Source: Litsea cubeba
Taxonomy: Eukaryota; Streptophyta; Magnoliopsida; Laurales; Lauraceae
Assembly (NCBI GenBank): GCA_012931725.1
Contig: CM022951.1
Location: forward strand, 24,149,178 to 24,213,177
Direction of reading: 5' to 3'
DNA: 64,000 nt
The position numbers and the translations under genes are program-made. The notes under the pieces were generated by a model. The model searched no databases. It was not told the origin of the DNA and worked only from the letters and a program-made list of their open reading frames with translations. Shown in pieces: positions 23,888 through 35,633 of this stretch; the first letter of the stretch is position 1; each line of letters starts with the position of its first letter.

Positions 23888-24122
23888 TGCATCACTGTCG
23901 ACTCCAATCAGGTTAGGAGATAAGTGGAAATGCAAAATTGAAGTAACTAGTTTTGACTAGGCATTTAATGGAACAACAAATACCAGGCTGAATTTAGATA
24001 GTTTGTAATCTAGAGTGTATCCATTAAAACTTGAAAGGAATTTTAAATCACTGGGAAGTATTAATTAATTTTATAGATTTAGAAGCTTTACTGAAGCCAG
24101 AACTTTGATGTAAAATTTTGGA

Positions 24123-24126
<4 letters not shown>

Positions 24127-24180
<54 letters not shown>
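24127..24180 (+). repeat. (TC)27 microsatellite
   Basis: Uninterrupted TC dinucleotide run of 54 bp inside the CACTA element. Confidence 0.98.
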
Positions 24181-24182
<2 letters not shown>

Positions 24183-26695
24183 GTGGGGTTTGATTCATTC
24201 ATGAGCTGTTGTTAATCAAACAGTTTTCAACCTATGGATACTGTAATCTTTGGGGTCTCACCCCTCACACCTTCTCATCTTAGGCACTCTGCTATGTTTT
24301 TTGCTCTATTTCCAAAGGTGAGATTTCGAGTCTTTTTTGCTTTCATCTTTATTACATGGTTATTGGATATTCAGAATGAAATGGGAGCTCTTTGCCTTTT
24401 ATTTTAGCATTTTCTTGCTTAGCTTCTATAACCCAAGTGTGTAACATTGCATTTTTTCCCTTGTTTTTTTTTTTTCCTGTCGTGTGATGGATCTTTTTTT
24501 TTGTATATCATGCAATCTATTCCTCTTGTTTTTTTAGCAGTTTCTTGATCAATCTGGGCTGTATAACCCTGTTGACAAATTTTACTTTTTCTGCTGCTTG
24601 TTGGAGATTCTGAATGAATGGTATCTATTTTCCTTTTTTGTTAGCATGTTTTTGCTTAACCCAAGTGGGATTATGAATGGTTAACTATAGGGTCTATTTT
24701 GGAAGAGGAGGAAAAGCTGTAGAAAATGTAGTTGGAACTTGGTACAGTGAAAATTGTGTGGCAAGTAGTAAAATTGTTGGAAATCTCTTCGTTTTTTCCT
24801 TTTTTTAGTGGATGATCTTACTTACTATATAAGCCAAGTGGGATATTGGCATCTTTTTGCCTATTTTTTTGAATAGTATGGCTCTATGGGCATTGGTAAG
24901 GAATATGGCAAAAATTGAGTAATGGACACAGGGGCAGTACTTCAAATCCCAAAATCCACACCATGCGAATAAAGCTGTAAGTATTTACAACTCGTACCTA
25001 TAATCAGCTTGAAGTATTTTCCAAACACTATTTGCAAATGGCACATTGATTTTGTCTCCCAAATGTTACTACAAACATGAATTTTCAAAGAATATGTGGG
25101 TATAGAGTTCAAAACACTTGTAAATATGGAGATTAGGGTACATGTCTTTCTTTAAAGCAATGTGAGTTCAGCATTATTAATTATTATGCATGAATTTGAC
25201 AGTGATTGTTGGATTGTTGTTGTTTTTCTTAATGGAATGATTGACAGTGATGTGAAGATGGAATGGAAGAAAAATCGATGTGAGAATAATACATGAAAAC
25301 GGAATGGAAGAGGAATCGATGTGAGAATAATGACGCATGGCAAATTAAGACTTTGTTTAGTTTAGATTTCTAGTTCCTAGTATTAATTTAGTTTCTTATT
25401 CTAGTGGTATTCTTGTAACAAAGTGGTATTCCTTGTAACAAGTGGTATTCTTCTTTTTTACTGGGCAATGATTGAGCTGATACATTGAAATGAAATTTGC
25501 TCTTTTCCTCACCAGCCTCAGCTGACACATTGGATTTTGATACAGTTCTGCATATTTCTAGTTTGAATACAAACCAATGGATACAGTGAGTTTAAAGAAG
25601 GCCATCTATCATCTTTATTGTAAGATTTTTATCATGAGCTCTTTTTTAACTTGAGTCCTGTTGGTTTTTAGTCTTGAAATTTTTTCTAGTGTTGAATGTA
25701 GCAGATTTTATGTTGTAGCAGGCAGGTTTCGATTTGTCAGATATTTGGAAGTTGAGAGGTTTAAGTTGTTGAATATGTGAATACTGAGAGGTTGAATATG
25801 TTGATTCTGATTCAAAAGATGAATGTTGATTTTTTTAATGTGAATGTGAATGCCTCATTTTTCATAGGTCTGTCTGCATATTCTCATCATCCAGGTTTTT
25901 ATCATGGATCTGCTCTTCTTCTTTTTTATTTTTCTTTCTCTTTTTTTATTCTCATGTGATTTCTTTCTTCTTTATTATAATGTGTCCATCTGTGTTTGTA
26001 TGAATGTTTATGTATATCAACATAACAGTAATTAAATTTTCATTGGAATTTGAATGTTGGTTTATAGTAGAATGTTAGCCTGAATTTTTATTTTGCAATG
26101 GTAATGGTAAAGTGGAGGAAGGCGGAGTTGGCAGCGTGCAGGGGCTGTGGCAGGGAGGAGATGAATTAAAAGAAGAGAAGTTCTCACATTTTTTGATGAA
26201 TCCAAGAACATAGTAACCAAGCGAATCTACAGAAAATATAAACAGGTAACTAGTTTTTTATTTTATTTTTCTGTTTTTGTTTTTGTTTCCTTGTACTTAG
26301 TTTTTTTTTTTTAATCTGACCACTAGTCTTGAGGAGTTTGGCCATGAACTTTCAGGTTTCCTATCGGATCTCATGTAGTAGGGGCATTTATAATGCCGTG
26401 TGGAAACTGCTTCTACTGTGTAGAGGTTATGCCTTCATTATATTCATTCATAATCATATCTCTGCTTGTGTCGCGTAAGCTTCTGTTAACTATTATTTTC
26501 ATGATACATGAATGTGATATTTTCAATGTTTGTATGAGACTAGGTAACTACAGAAAGCTTCAGAAACTACTATAACATTGTCCAAATTTTATAATGGTAA
26601 GCAACAGCTTATTAATTACATAACTGCTCAAAAACACTGAAGACAGGTAATTAGTTGTATGCCCAGCTTAGTGATGCAAATTATTTGTTGTCTTT
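24181..26695. other. CACTA interior, unassigned
   Basis: AT-rich, T-run-rich sequence. A small tandem duplication lies at about 25256-25333 (GGAATGGAAGA...TCGATGTGAGAATAAT twice). A possible small exon before a GTAACT donor lies at about 26110-26245. No protein family recognised. Confidence 0.4.
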
Positions 26696-26700
26696 GATAC

Positions 26701-27572
26701 TGTAAGTGCAAAAATGATGACTCACAAGATTAGGGGGTGCCTGATAGGACTTATCCAAATGAAAGAAGAAGATCAGCTGCCTCAAAGCCTGAAAGGGAAA
26801 GAGCAAACGGTCAGAGGACCCTGGCCTGAGTGGCGCAAGGCTCTCCGATGCCTAAGTAGTGTATGAACTGAACTAACGAAGGAGAGGAAGAAGAAAGGCA
26901 GAGTAACAGCTCTCAAGTTTGTATGTTGCATACCTTTGTTGTGGAATGTTGGTCTATTTATAGAGAATTCTACCTGATATCTTGGAGTGTGCCCCTTGAT
27001 TTGACAGGAAAGCTCTCATTAGCCCACAAAGTAATAAATGCGGGTCCATCACAGCCCACAAAGCATTTATTGCCAGTCCGATCAGCCCACGCTGTATTTA
27101 TTGCCAGTCTGATCAGCCCACGTCGCATTAAATGCGTGTCATGTTGGGCCTGATCGTGTTGGATGGCTTTGGCAGTAGAGGTCCCATCGGATCCATCCTC
27201 GGGCTCTATCCTGATTTGGCTACAGCCGCTGGATGCCACCTTGTCAGAGATCTGGCGAAGATTGTGGACGGCTGGGATGGCCCATCTGTCTCTCTGGCTC
27301 GCGCCTCTACTCTGCCACGTGTCTGGTGACGTGGCGGGCGTGGGGTTTCTCTTCATTTTGGCTTCCGTCCCGACTTCTTCCGCCGGGGTCAGGCACACAG
27401 CCGAGGTCAACCTTGGTAGCCGAACTCGGCATTGGCAGCCGAAGTCAGTCTGGTTTCGGCTGAGGCCTCCATCCCGGTGCCGAGGTGTGTCTAGATGACA
27501 CGTGGGCGTGCTTATTGACGTCTAACAGCCGAGATTAGCATAATCCTGGTGTCTTGAAAATCTCCCCGCACA
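26701..27572 (-). repeat. 872-bp solo LTR in the CACTA element
   Basis: TGTAAGTGC ... CCCCGCACA with a perfect GATAC duplication (26696-26700 and 27573-27577). On the minus strand a TATA box (CTATAAATAGA) lies near 26950-26960, supporting minus orientation. Roughly 38-bp degenerate repeats containing CAGCCCAC and ATTTATTGCCAG fill 27015-27140. GCCGAACTCGGC-like palindromic motifs occur near 27417-27430. Open frames within (26970-27410 minus, 27163-27498 plus) are LTR sequence. Confidence 0.9.
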
Positions 27573-27577
27573 GATAC

Positions 27578-28394
27578 TGTGCTACATAAGGCCATGCTAT
27601 TGCTATTAGTTGATATTGTTAAGTTCCTTACTTATCATACCTGTGATTCAATCTTGGCTCAGGATTTTTTTTTTGGTAGCATAGCTGATCATAAAAGATT
27701 ATTCTCATCATTAAAAAATAAATAAAAATATCTTTTTTTTACTGATTTATAAAAGAGGTATCTGATCCTATCTCCAAGCAGAAATATGCCTGGCGGGTAT
27801 GTAAATAAATAGTTTGTTTTTGTCATGTTTGTATGAAGAAGATCCTTTGCTTTAGTTTTGATTTCTATAGTTTTTTGGTTTATTGGAAATCTTAATTTGA
27901 TTCCGAGTTCAACACTTGTCTAAAATCAATTATATTCTTGATTTAGTTAAGGAGCTTCTTTATATTCATAGTTGTTTCTTTTTTTGAAAAGGGTATTGGT
28001 CAGTTTTTAGGATTTCTTTCTTTTTCTCTTTATTGCGCGTTAGTGCTTCTATGTTAGTTTTTAAATGGTACAATATGATTCTTCTGCATTTCCTGTAAGT
28101 GTTTGGTTTTTTAAGTATGTTTATTTTAATATGGTTGTCTATTCTACAACATCATCTTCTTCGAACATGGTGTCCACTTATAGAGTCCCAGTACTTATTT
28201 CTTTATAAAAAAGCAGAGTTCAAATATCCTATCTTCTACATGGTGCATGAATTCAAGGTCTTTTTGTGTGAATGAGTGGATGAGGCTAGTTGGTGACACT
28301 GAGGAAAGGAATATAGGTATAAGAGAGGCATGTAGGTAGCTTGTCGTACAGAATATTGAATATCCTACAATATGCATCCCCTAACAAGCACAAG
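27578..28394. other. CACTA interior, unassigned
   Basis: T-rich intron-like sequence. Nothing recognised before the copia remnant. Confidence 0.4.
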
Positions 28395-29035
28395 CTGATA
28401 TTTTTGGTAAACTCTTCACCATATGAAAAACTATTTAACAAGATGCCTACACCTATTTTGGTAAACTCTTCACCATATGAAAAACTATTTAAACAATTAC
28501 CTGATTACAATCTTTTAAAAGTATTTGGTTGTGCATGTTACCACATTTGAGACCTTACAATACCAATAAACTCCAACCTCGCTGTCTCTGTTGTGTCTTC
28601 TTAGGCTATTCTAGTTCTCATAATGAGCTTGAGTTCCCATTTGCCCAGCCAAAATTGTCACCCATAGTACCTAGTGGCTGTCTTGTATTACCTATTGTTA
28701 TCACCTCTTTTCAACATTCACCTGTGCAAGTTCCAATTGATGTTAGTATTGCTGGTCCAACCCACACTACTGAAAGCCCAAGTCATTTTCAGAATCCCAT
28801 TCAACATTGTAACTCATCAGATTGTTTTGACTTGCCAACAATAAATTCTAGTCCACTATGTTCCCCTAGGTAGTTACCTCTTCTATCCATATCCCCACCT
28901 GTTGATCAACCAGTTACTCATCCTATGGTCACTCGAACTAAAGATAACACAAAGAAGCCTAAAATTCTTAAAGACTGTCACTACTCGTTACACACTTCCC
29001 AAGGGACTGTTATATGATTTGTTTATGATAAATAT
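28395..29035 (+). pseudogene. Copia integrase-to-RT remnant
   Basis: Conceptual fragments SSPYEKLF, LKVFGCACYH, RPYNTNKLQPR and CVFLGYSSSHNE match the C-terminal part of copia integrases. A proline/serine-rich linker and HPMVTRTKDNTKKPK follow, typical of the integrase-RT junction. Stops and frame changes occur throughout. A segment containing TTTGGTAAACTCTTCACC is duplicated 51-52 bp apart (near 28406 and 28458). No LTRs are seen, so this is a decayed piece, older than or carried along with the CACTA element. Confidence 0.75.
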
Positions 29036-30139
29036 ATTAAACTTGTCCCACGGGCGGATTGCATGTGCAACCCGACTCTATGGAATGAAGGGGACTCTGT
29101 GAGTATTGGATGATTTGTTGGTTTCCTCGTCTGATGGTTTTGGTTATATGTTTTGGATTAAAAACTTCAAACTTCTGTTTTCTATTTCTGAACTGTTTAC
29201 CTATTTTGATTTTTCTCCCCATTTAGACTGTGCAGGTCCTCCATCAGGATCGAATGGGAAATCAGATTCATGTGAAGTAACAGTTTGCTCTCCTCGTTGA
29301 TCCAGCAGGTATGAGTCTAATGCTGATTTATTCTAGGATAGATAAAATTTCCATGAAAGCATGAATGAAAGAGGTTCTCAAAAAATTTCTTGATTTCTAT
29401 GATAGAATCTGTAGTGCGATTTTTTTTCCTACCTGCTATGGGAAAGAAAAGGTTTTTTTTTTTTTCTATTTGATCCTTTGATAATTATGGTTGAAATATT
29501 ACATAGATGATGGCAAAATTGAATTTTGCATTTGGTTGAAATATTACATATGGCAAAACCGGAAGAGTTGAAATGTTACCAATACCACATCCCAGTATTC
29601 TTCGAATGGTTCAAAGTGTAGGTTGGGAGTGGATTCTTCCATCATCTATGTGCTTGTGGGGGCTACTTGAAATGGTACATAGATAATAGGGTGATCCTTA
29701 ACATTGGTGAGGGTGAGTGGATTTTGTGTCATGCTCTGCTTTGCATTCAATAGTTCTATTTGAGAATCCCAAATTCCCAATAGTATATATGCTATTTGGT
29801 GAAATGGGATGGTGGAATTTTTATGAATAAATAAGCCAATAAAAAAATATTTTCTTATGAATAAAATTATGAGATTTCCGGTGGCACAGGAAAAATCATC
29901 TTTCAAGAATTTTACCATTTTTTGAGTAAATGACATTGGGGGATGCTCTGCCATGCTCTATTTTCTTGTGTGGAAATTTCTAAATTGTCTTTATGAAACT
30001 GAAGTTTGGCGAGTTAGCTTGGCTAAAGATGGACAAAATTGCCTAATGTCGTACATGTATGTGTGATAATAAACTTTGTTAGCTCCTATTTGTAATGCTT
30101 ATTTCCAATAAAAGTTTATGTTATCTTTTTTTGTCAAAA
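29036..30139. other. CACTA interior, mostly unassigned
   Basis: Contains one possible exon near 29228-29310 (a splice-acceptor-like TGTGCAG, then sequence that can read QFALLVDPAG after a stop). I could not identify it. The rest is AT-rich. Confidence 0.35.
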
Positions 30140-30674
30140 GGAGTTCCCTTTGGAGAGCTTAGTCCTCATCTTTTTGCTATTGCTAATACTTGCTACAGGT
30201 AGACTATGGATATTTAGATTCCAAACATCAACCGGTCATAATGAAAGACACTTAACCAATTTTGGGTTTGGTTCATATCAAGGCAATGATAAATGCGCAG
30301 GGAAGCCAATCCATCTTAGTAAGTGGAGAGAGTGGAGCAGGTAAAACAACGACGACAAAGATGCTGATGAGATGTCTCGATTTCATGGCTGGAAGATTGG
30401 GTACTGAGGGACGAACAATTGAGCAACAGGTTTTGGAGATAAGGATGTCCAATTTATTATATAGTAGCTTATGATTGATCAAGTGAAGTACATTGAAGTT
30501 CAAAGTATTATTGATGGATTTTTGGAAGCATTTGGCAATGCCAAAATAGTGAAGAACAACAAATCAAGGTAACTATTTCAGTTGAAGCTTACTCTTTTAG
30601 CCTTACTGGCAATGTTTTGTACTTTGAGAGGAAGCTACCATTGCTTCTATATGCTTTGTGCTGCACCACTAGAG
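30140..30674 (+). pseudogene. Captured myosin motor-domain fragment
   Basis: Four exon-like pieces encode the ATPase front of a plant class VIII/XI myosin: GVPFGELSPHLFAIANTCYR (30140-30198, followed by a GT donor); AMINAQGSQSILVSGESGAG through GRTIEQQVLE (30283-30441), containing the P-loop GESGAGKT; FLEAFGNAKIVKNNKSR (about 30517-30568, followed by GTAACT); and YHCFYMLCAAPLE (30636-30674, followed by GTAACA). The actin-binding half, lever and tail are missing. So is the RFGKF...switch-I stretch between the last two pieces, and the first junction is out of phase. A gene fragment copied into the CACTA element, introns included, is the best reading. Confidence 0.87.
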
Positions 30675-31714
30675 GTAACAACCATATCCAACCTCAATGG
30701 ATTCTGATGCACAACAGTGATTACCATCTACTTTATTGGTATGCAATTTTATAGTGTGGCACTGAAGTATAGGATGACACTAATAAAACATTGCAGGTTT
30801 TGCCACCCCCAAATATGAGCAACATGTAGAATAGTTATTCATCTTATTTTCTACGAAATATTGGTGGATATGAATGTCGATATTGGATTTGTTTTTGCAT
30901 GAGTTCATTGTTGTAGGTGCATATATATGTTAGACATGTAAATCCAGTTGGATGTGCCAGGATGTATATATTCAATTGGAAGTGTTCATGTCAGGTGTTT
31001 TCATATTAGGTCACCAACGATCTCAGTTATTTCATATTATATGCAATTATCTAAATTAATTTAATTAATGTGTTTTTTATGCCTGCTATCGTTTGCAGTT
31101 GAGTTTGTTGAATGTGTTCTTCATGGTTATTTGAGCACCTTTTTGAGCATGCTTATGCAATCAAATTTTGGAATGATGAAATGATGTTATTGAAGCAGGT
31201 TTTTCAATATCCACTTTTTTCTTTATATATTTATTCGGACATTGCACGTGCCTTGCACGTGCAGGGCTTCACTAGAAATAGTATAATGTCGATATTTCCA
31301 AATTCAAGGCAAAGCGGTGTACAAGATAAATAAAACATAAAAATGTCAAAACTTATGTTCTTAGCCTTTTGCATATTGTGTCTTTGTGATTACTTTGTCA
31401 AATTTTTGTTGGCCTTCTCTGTAGGTTGGTAGATGTTTAGTACATATTGGAATTAAATCATTTTTTAGGTATATGAAATTAGGTAATCTATATGAAATTT
31501 GATAATCTATATGAAATTTAGGTAATCATTTTTTTTGTGGGTGTGTTTTACTTTTACATGCTTTAATATGATATAGGTTTTGTTCGCTTTTGTTCAATCT
31601 ATAGTTGTGTCTGTTTCCTCTTGCACATTCCTGGTGGTGGGCCAGCCACATCAGAGCAAAGCAAGGGGGGAAAAAAAAAGAAAATCGATACGTTTTTTTT
31701 TTTAAATTAAAAGT
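30675..31714. other. CACTA interior, unassigned
   Basis: AT-rich sequence without recognised coding content. A GCACGTGC inverted repeat lies near 31243-31262. Confidence 0.4.
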
Positions 31715-31995
31715 ATTAGTGACCGCCAATACCTCCATTGGCGGTCGCTAATACTTCTTTAAAAAATTTTTGTTGAGTGGCGGTCGCTAATAGTTTTTTA
31801 AATTTTTTTTGCTGAGGATTAGCGACCGCCTATTAGCGACCGCCTATTAACGACCGCCAATTGCGGTCGCTAAAAGGTTTTTGCGACGAAGTTTTCGTGG
31901 CCGCTACTTGGCGGTCGCTAAAGCGTATTAGCGACTGCCAGGTGACTTTTAGCGACGGCTAATGGCGGCCGCTAAAAGTGGTTTTTCTAGTAGTG
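31715..31995 (-). repeat. CACTA right TIR and subterminal repeats
   Basis: About a dozen GCGACCGCC / GGCGGTCGC motifs in alternating orientation between 31720 and 31975, closed by the 14-bp inverted repeat ending TAGTAGTG at 31995. Confidence 0.9.
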
Positions 31996-32484
31996 GGACA
32001 ATTCTCATAAGTCTAAATATTTAGAGCTTCACTGATAAAATATGGAACTTCAAATGTTGGGGCATTGTGTTGTTTTGTTTTGGTAAAATCTGACTGTTAT
32101 CCAAGTCCTCTTACTGTTATTATCAGTTTATCATTGCTATGTCGGTTGGTATTGATAATTCAACTAGTGTGGTTACAGCAACCTTACTACTTACTAATGA
32201 TACTTGGATCTAAATAATATTAGCCATGCAATCAGATCATTTGATTTTTAATAGGTTGGGTTTACTGAACATTGTTAGCTTTGAAATCAGATTCCCTAAG
32301 CTTGTTAGATGAATAATGTTGCATCTTATTTGGCAGATCATTTCTTTTTCTGTTCTTTAATTAATATCTCAAATACTAGTCTCATTGAGGAATGGAAATT
32401 CTTGTACTATGCAAACCCCAATTCTAATTCACATGTGAGTTAATGTATCTTTCTTTAATATATATATATATATATATTTTGCAG
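31996..32484. other. Unassigned sequence between two CACTA parts
   Basis: AT-rich. A (TA)10 run at 32457-32477 precedes the splice acceptor of the next exon. It may be an intron of the transposase-associated gene that follows. Confidence 0.4.
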
Positions 32485-33250
32485 GAAAGAGTTGCTAGCT
32501 TGTATGAGGATAACCCTTCAATTGCAAATAAAGATTTAGATCATGACGCGATAGCTTTGGTATGTGGTGTAATTATATTTGTATTATGTGATTTTATTAA
32601 CCATCAAATATAGTGACGAATACATACTATCACGAATAGGGATTGACATTGATTTTTTTTTACACAGATTTTTGGTCGTGATAATCGTGGACGCGTAAAA
32701 GCCATGGGCGACGGAGTTTCAAAGAGCTCCATCAAGTATTCAGATCCTTACAAAAAAGCATTACAAATGGAACATGAATCGCAAGTTATCCTACAAGCTC
32801 AAGTGGATAATTTGGAAAAACGACTAGAAGTGGAGTCTAGGGATCTAAGGCGTGAAATGGACTAGATGTTTGCATCCCTGTCTCAAGCAAATACACAAAT
32901 GGGGCCTTCTATCGAACGTGGAAGCTCCTCTCAGGTACAAAGCAATTGATATTAATGGTAGATTCCTTCTTAAACGTAATGAAATGTCTACATTGATAAA
33001 ATAAAAATTAATGTGTTCCTAATGATGTATGTAGGGGAGCCAAAGTTCTCAGAGTCAACTTGCACACTTAGACCAAACAATCACATACACAAGAGGCCCA
33101 TTTTCGTGTAAGTTGCAGCACATGACAAAGAAAAACATAATTGCTTATGGAAGACTAAAGGGTACGGAGTTACCGGAGGCAGGTTTCTACATTGTGATGG
33201 ATGAGATTATTGATGGAAGTGTCGACTTGTTGACGGGGAACGCAAGTTAG
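32485..33250 (+). pseudogene. CACTA-2 Transposase_24-like (Ptta/En/Spm) C-terminal exons
   Basis: Three phase-0 exons: 32485-32559 (ERVASLYEDNPSIANKDLDH...), 32668-32934 (IFGRDNRGRVKAMGDGVSKS, then a coiled coil with LQAQVDNLEKRLEVES) and 33035-33250 (HLDQTITYTRG ... DEIIDGSVDLLTGNAS, stop). Splice signals GT/AG flank each. The RDNRGRV..MGDGVS motif and the tail are characteristic of the Transposase_24 family encoded beside the CACTA transposase. A TAG at 32863-32865 interrupts exon two, and the N-terminal part and the main transposase are missing, so this is a remnant. Confidence 0.72.
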
Positions 33251-33725
33251 GAGATGTCATACTAGGAGATGTGGTTGATTGGCCTATAATTAGGATCATA
33301 CTTTATTAGTTTTAGGGTGTAAGTTTGAGTTAATGTTGGATGATGGATTTTTATGACATGCATTTGATGAATGAAATTATATGGTTATTCGGGTTTTGTA
33401 TGGATGGCTAATATGTGGATGTTTGAGTTTTAGATGGTTGACAAATATGGTCATTTGAGTTGTTTAAATGAATTGTTATTGATATTAAATAGGTTTAATC
33501 TTTGAAATATTTTATTTTTTTCAGGAAAAAAAAAAAACCGCAGCTGTTGACTATCGTTTTTTATCTCAAATAGGGGCAGGTGCGCTGTCGTTTTTTCAAA
33601 ATAAAAACCATATATGAGGACTGTCGGTTTTCAAAAGCTACACTCCAAATTGAGACACAAAAAATGACAGCTACAACTGTTGTTCTTTTACAAAACTGTG
33701 GTTTTTCGGGTGTTTTGACGTAGTG
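33251..33725 (-). repeat. CACTA-2 right end: subterminal repeats and TIR
   Basis: The minus strand starts CACTACGTCAAAAC at 33725, followed by CACCCGAAAAACCAC and repeated CTGTCG / GACAGC motifs up to about 33535. This TIR differs from that of the first CACTA element, so a second family is present. No matching left TIR was found. Confidence 0.7.
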
Positions 33726-33743
33726 GCAACGGGGCAAAATACT
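33726..33743 (-). other. Probable tRNA-Asp primer site of an Athila/Tat-type element
   Basis: The plus strand reads GCAACGGGGCAAAA right after the CACTA-2 TIR. Its complement resembles the tRNA-Asp primer site TGGCGCCGTTGCC of Athila/Tat elements, with two or three changes. The next bases (TGATCGACAGCCCCAAG from 33744) then read as the end of a minus-strand LTR. The internal part of that element is missing. Confidence 0.45.
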
Positions 33744-35293
33744 TGATCGACAGCCCCAAGTGTAAGGCCGCGATGCAGAAATAATTTTGGTGAGTCTGAG
33801 GTCGATCCACGGGGAGTGAAAAAGAGTAAATTAACTCGCACCTGCCCTATGGAAAGTCTTTAAACTAGCCTAAAAGAAGCTATACAAACCCAATCTAATA
33901 TTCTGAAAAATTAAAATTAATTAAAAATTCCTAAACTAAAAAACATAGGCTAAAAATCCTTAACCTAGTAGACTGCATCACCATAAGAAGAGTTAGAAAA
34001 CCAAATGCATAAAAAAAATAAAAAAAGTCAGAATTAAATAGATAAGAATATGATTATGGATCTCTGTAATTCAAGTGTCTGGATCCATTGTTCTAAGCAT
34101 TAAAAATACGTACGGTATGGATTCAATCCCTCCCATAAGGATGTGTCAAGGTGCGGTTCTAAATTATTAATTGAATGAGAGAATTCACAAGACTCAAGGC
34201 TCCTACCATGTATTTTCATAACTATAAGCCCAAGCATTCGCTATATCCGAAAATAAATAACGAATCCCATAAACATTTGATAATATAAAAAAAATATGAA
34301 CAATAAGAACGACCCCTTTTATTGAAATCAACCGTCCATAGAATTAATCAAAGATACAACTTCTCATTCTTCTTAAATTACAAAGTGAAAGCTCACCCCT
34401 CCATCTTCATCTTCTAAAAATATAACTCAACCCTTAGAAGAACTGGGGGCGGGGGGTTTGACTAGGAGTAGGGGTGATAGAGAAAGGAGAGGGATTGGGG
34501 TGGCTAAAAAGAAACAACAATAATAAAAAGAAAAATGGTGGCTGGTTCGTTCTAAAAACTGAAACTCTCTTTGTAACTTTCTTATCTTCACAGTTGGGCC
34601 CACACATTGTCTAAAAAAGATTCCAAATTTGGAAAATCAGATTTGTTATTCAATATTGGTACACATGCGGACCCCACATGTGGCATGCAAATCTTAAAAC
34701 ATCCCATGTATGGACGTGCATTGCATCTTGGAGACTTTTTTGGATTTTTCCTTCTTTCTTTTTCTTCTCTATTTCTTTTTTTGCTTCTTTGCCTTTCTTA
34801 GCCACCAAGAGTTCTTAGAATTCCTTCCTTTCTTGATCTTTAATTTGAATTTCAAATATCTTCCAATCACAAAAGAGGAATTTTTCTAAATTTTTGCAAC
34901 CATTGCGTGGACCCCTTCCTTGGAATTTTCTCCTTTTTATTTCTCATCAATTCTCCTCTATCCGCAGGCCCTAAAATCTGAATTTCTCCTACAAAAAAAT
35001 ATGAAATAAAATTTTAAAAAAAAAATCATTAGAAAAAGAATAATGCAATGCATTGGACCCGATTCACAATGTATGCATGCGTATGAATATATTTCAATGA
35101 TGCACAGAAATCATGCATTTATTTTACTTGTGGATTTTGAGAGAATCAAAATGGTAGTATGATAATTCAGAAAGAATGATTTCAATAAAACATGTATATT
35201 TTCTGGGGAATTTTACCAAAAAAGTGTCCGTACAGTCATATTATATAGATTTAGTGTCAAATACACGCATATGACCATTTTAGTGTTCGTACG
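33744..35293 (-). other. Possible Athila/Tat-type LTR and unassigned sequence
   Basis: The first 100 bp (AAGTGTAAGGCCGCGATG, then GGTCGATCCACGGGGAG) resemble the widespread terminal region of plant LTRs next to tRNA-Asp primer sites. I cannot place the other LTR boundary. The rest is AT-rich, with C/T-rich stretches near 34740-34800 and no gene recognised. Confidence 0.35.
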
Positions 35294-35633
35294 GTGATTT
35301 TCTACTCTTGTACCCCTCCCCTTTTCGAACGACATCGTCATCTATTTCCCCTCTTCTTACTTCTTTCTTCCTCATTCCCGCAAGAGCTTTTCCAGCCCTT
35401 CTCCCGCGTCTTCCTCTCTCCTTCCCTCGACGCCCTGCTCTCTTTCCCTGTTCCTCTCTGGCTTCACCGCTCCCTGCTCTCTCTTTACTCTTCCTCTTCG
35501 GGTTCGCCCTTCACTGTCAGAACTATCCAATCAATGGCCAGGAATCAAAGGGCAGCACCATCATATGAATAAATCGAGGGCCCAGATGATGCATTGCTGA
35601 TGATCGTTCAAGCTGGTGAACTTTTACGCTCAG
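35294..35633 (+). pseudogene. Possible first exon of an unidentified gene
   Basis: A C/T-rich leader-like stretch (35320-35500) precedes an ATG at 35534 opening MARNQRAAPSYE and an in-frame TAA at 35570. After it the same frame reads IEGPDDALLMIVQAGELL up to a CAG/GTTTCT donor at 35633/35634. It looks like a broken first coding exon. No family recognised. Confidence 0.3.

Larger units (their letters stand above)
21745..31995. mobile_element. CACTA (En/Spm) DNA transposon, about 10.25 kb, with captured gene fragments
   Basis: Both ends carry the perfect 14-bp terminal inverted repeat CACTACTAGAAAAA (21745-21758 and its complement 31982-31995), with GCGACCGCC-type subterminal repeats in both orientations inside, as in plant CACTA elements. 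No transposase was recognised between them, so it is probably non-autonomous. The interior holds a formin fragment (minus), a myosin fragment (plus), a copia remnant and a solo LTR. The expected 3-bp duplication is absent: GAT on the left, GGA on the right. Transposition strand cannot be assigned. Confidence 0.85.

Noticed and set aside
26970..27410. Open frames of 111-146 codons within the 872-bp solo LTR
   Set aside because: The surrounding TG...CA termini and perfect GATAC duplication show that this is LTR sequence; no domain recognised.
35294..35572. Intact small protein gene
   Set aside because: Most of the frame is a C/T-rich leader. The likely ATG frame stops after 12 codons, while sequence after the stop still looks coding, so I listed it only as a possible broken exon.
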